DNA of 64,000 nucleotides from Prorocentrum cordatum (taxonomy: Eukaryota > Sar > Dinophyceae > Prorocentrales > Prorocentraceae). The notes below the pieces were generated by a model. It was not told the DNA's origin and ran no database searches. It was given only the letters and a program-made list of their open reading frames with translations. Of this stretch, positions 63,963 through 64,000 are shown piece after piece. Where the stretch lies: contig CAUYUJ010016147.1 in the NCBI GenBank assembly GCA_963575745.1, forward strand, positions 98,501 through 162,500, in the 5' to 3' direction. Positions within the stretch are counted from its first letter, which is position 1; every line of letters begins with the position of its first letter. The position numbers and the translations under genes are program-made.

Positions 63963-64000
63963 GTGGTTGTGATGATGATGGTCATGGTAATGATGATGAT
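63793..64000. repeat. GGA then GAT microsatellites to the window end
   Basis: GGA tract 63793-63897 followed by GATGATGAT from 63903, running off the window. Confidence 0.92.

Overview
The window is nuclear DNA of a dinoflagellate. The decisive sign is the dinoflagellate trans-splicing leader (DinoSL) at 19779-19800: the 20-mer CCGTAGCCATTTTGGCTCAA plus G, preceded by T. It forms the 5' end of a LINE retrotransposon. Other dinoflagellate-like traits are G/C-rich exons with GC-AG introns, very low gene density, huge microsatellite tracts, and many short inverted-repeat transposons (MITEs). The genus cannot be fixed from the sequence alone.

Layout. 0-5 kb: one probable orphan exon (174-452), an 18-bp minisatellite, and a purine-rich satellite array (1.67-2.94 kb) flanked by inverted CA/GT-rich arms and closed by a 26-bp perfect hairpin. 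5-13 kb: the only substantial host coding region, a possible gene at 5.25-6.28 kb and a spliced gene of four visible exons (7.3-13.0 kb) with a Cys4 zinc-binding-like cluster, of unknown function. 13-19.7 kb: degenerate TTGGGGCC-type repeats and several MITEs, including one nested in another and a 1.7-kb-spaced inverted duplication. 19.7-24.8 kb: a LINE with ORF1 (coiled coil, RRM-like) and ORF2 (endonuclease, reverse transcriptase, zinc knuckle), starting with DinoSL, ending in poly(A), flanked by a long target-site duplication and sitting inside a hAT-like MITE. 25-45 kb: almost entirely MITEs, fold-back elements, microsatellites and duplicated segments. 45-64 kb: a higher-order minisatellite (46.1-47.4 kb), more MITEs, a GC-rich satellite (54.1-54.6 kb), a minisatellite at 58-59.1 kb and a GAT/GGA microsatellite desert to the end.

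How it fits together: the window is mostly a record of mobile-element activity. At least ten short inverted-repeat families occur here, several with intact target-site duplications (8 bp, 5 bp or TA). The nesting order can be read directly: LINE into MITE-A and MITE-E into MITE-F. The LINE appears to have been copied from a trans-spliced messenger, so its 5' end is the spliced leader itself. No rRNA, tRNA, CRISPR array or bacterial operon was seen. Exon boundaries are inferred from frame, phase and splice dinucleotides only; no transcript evidence was available.
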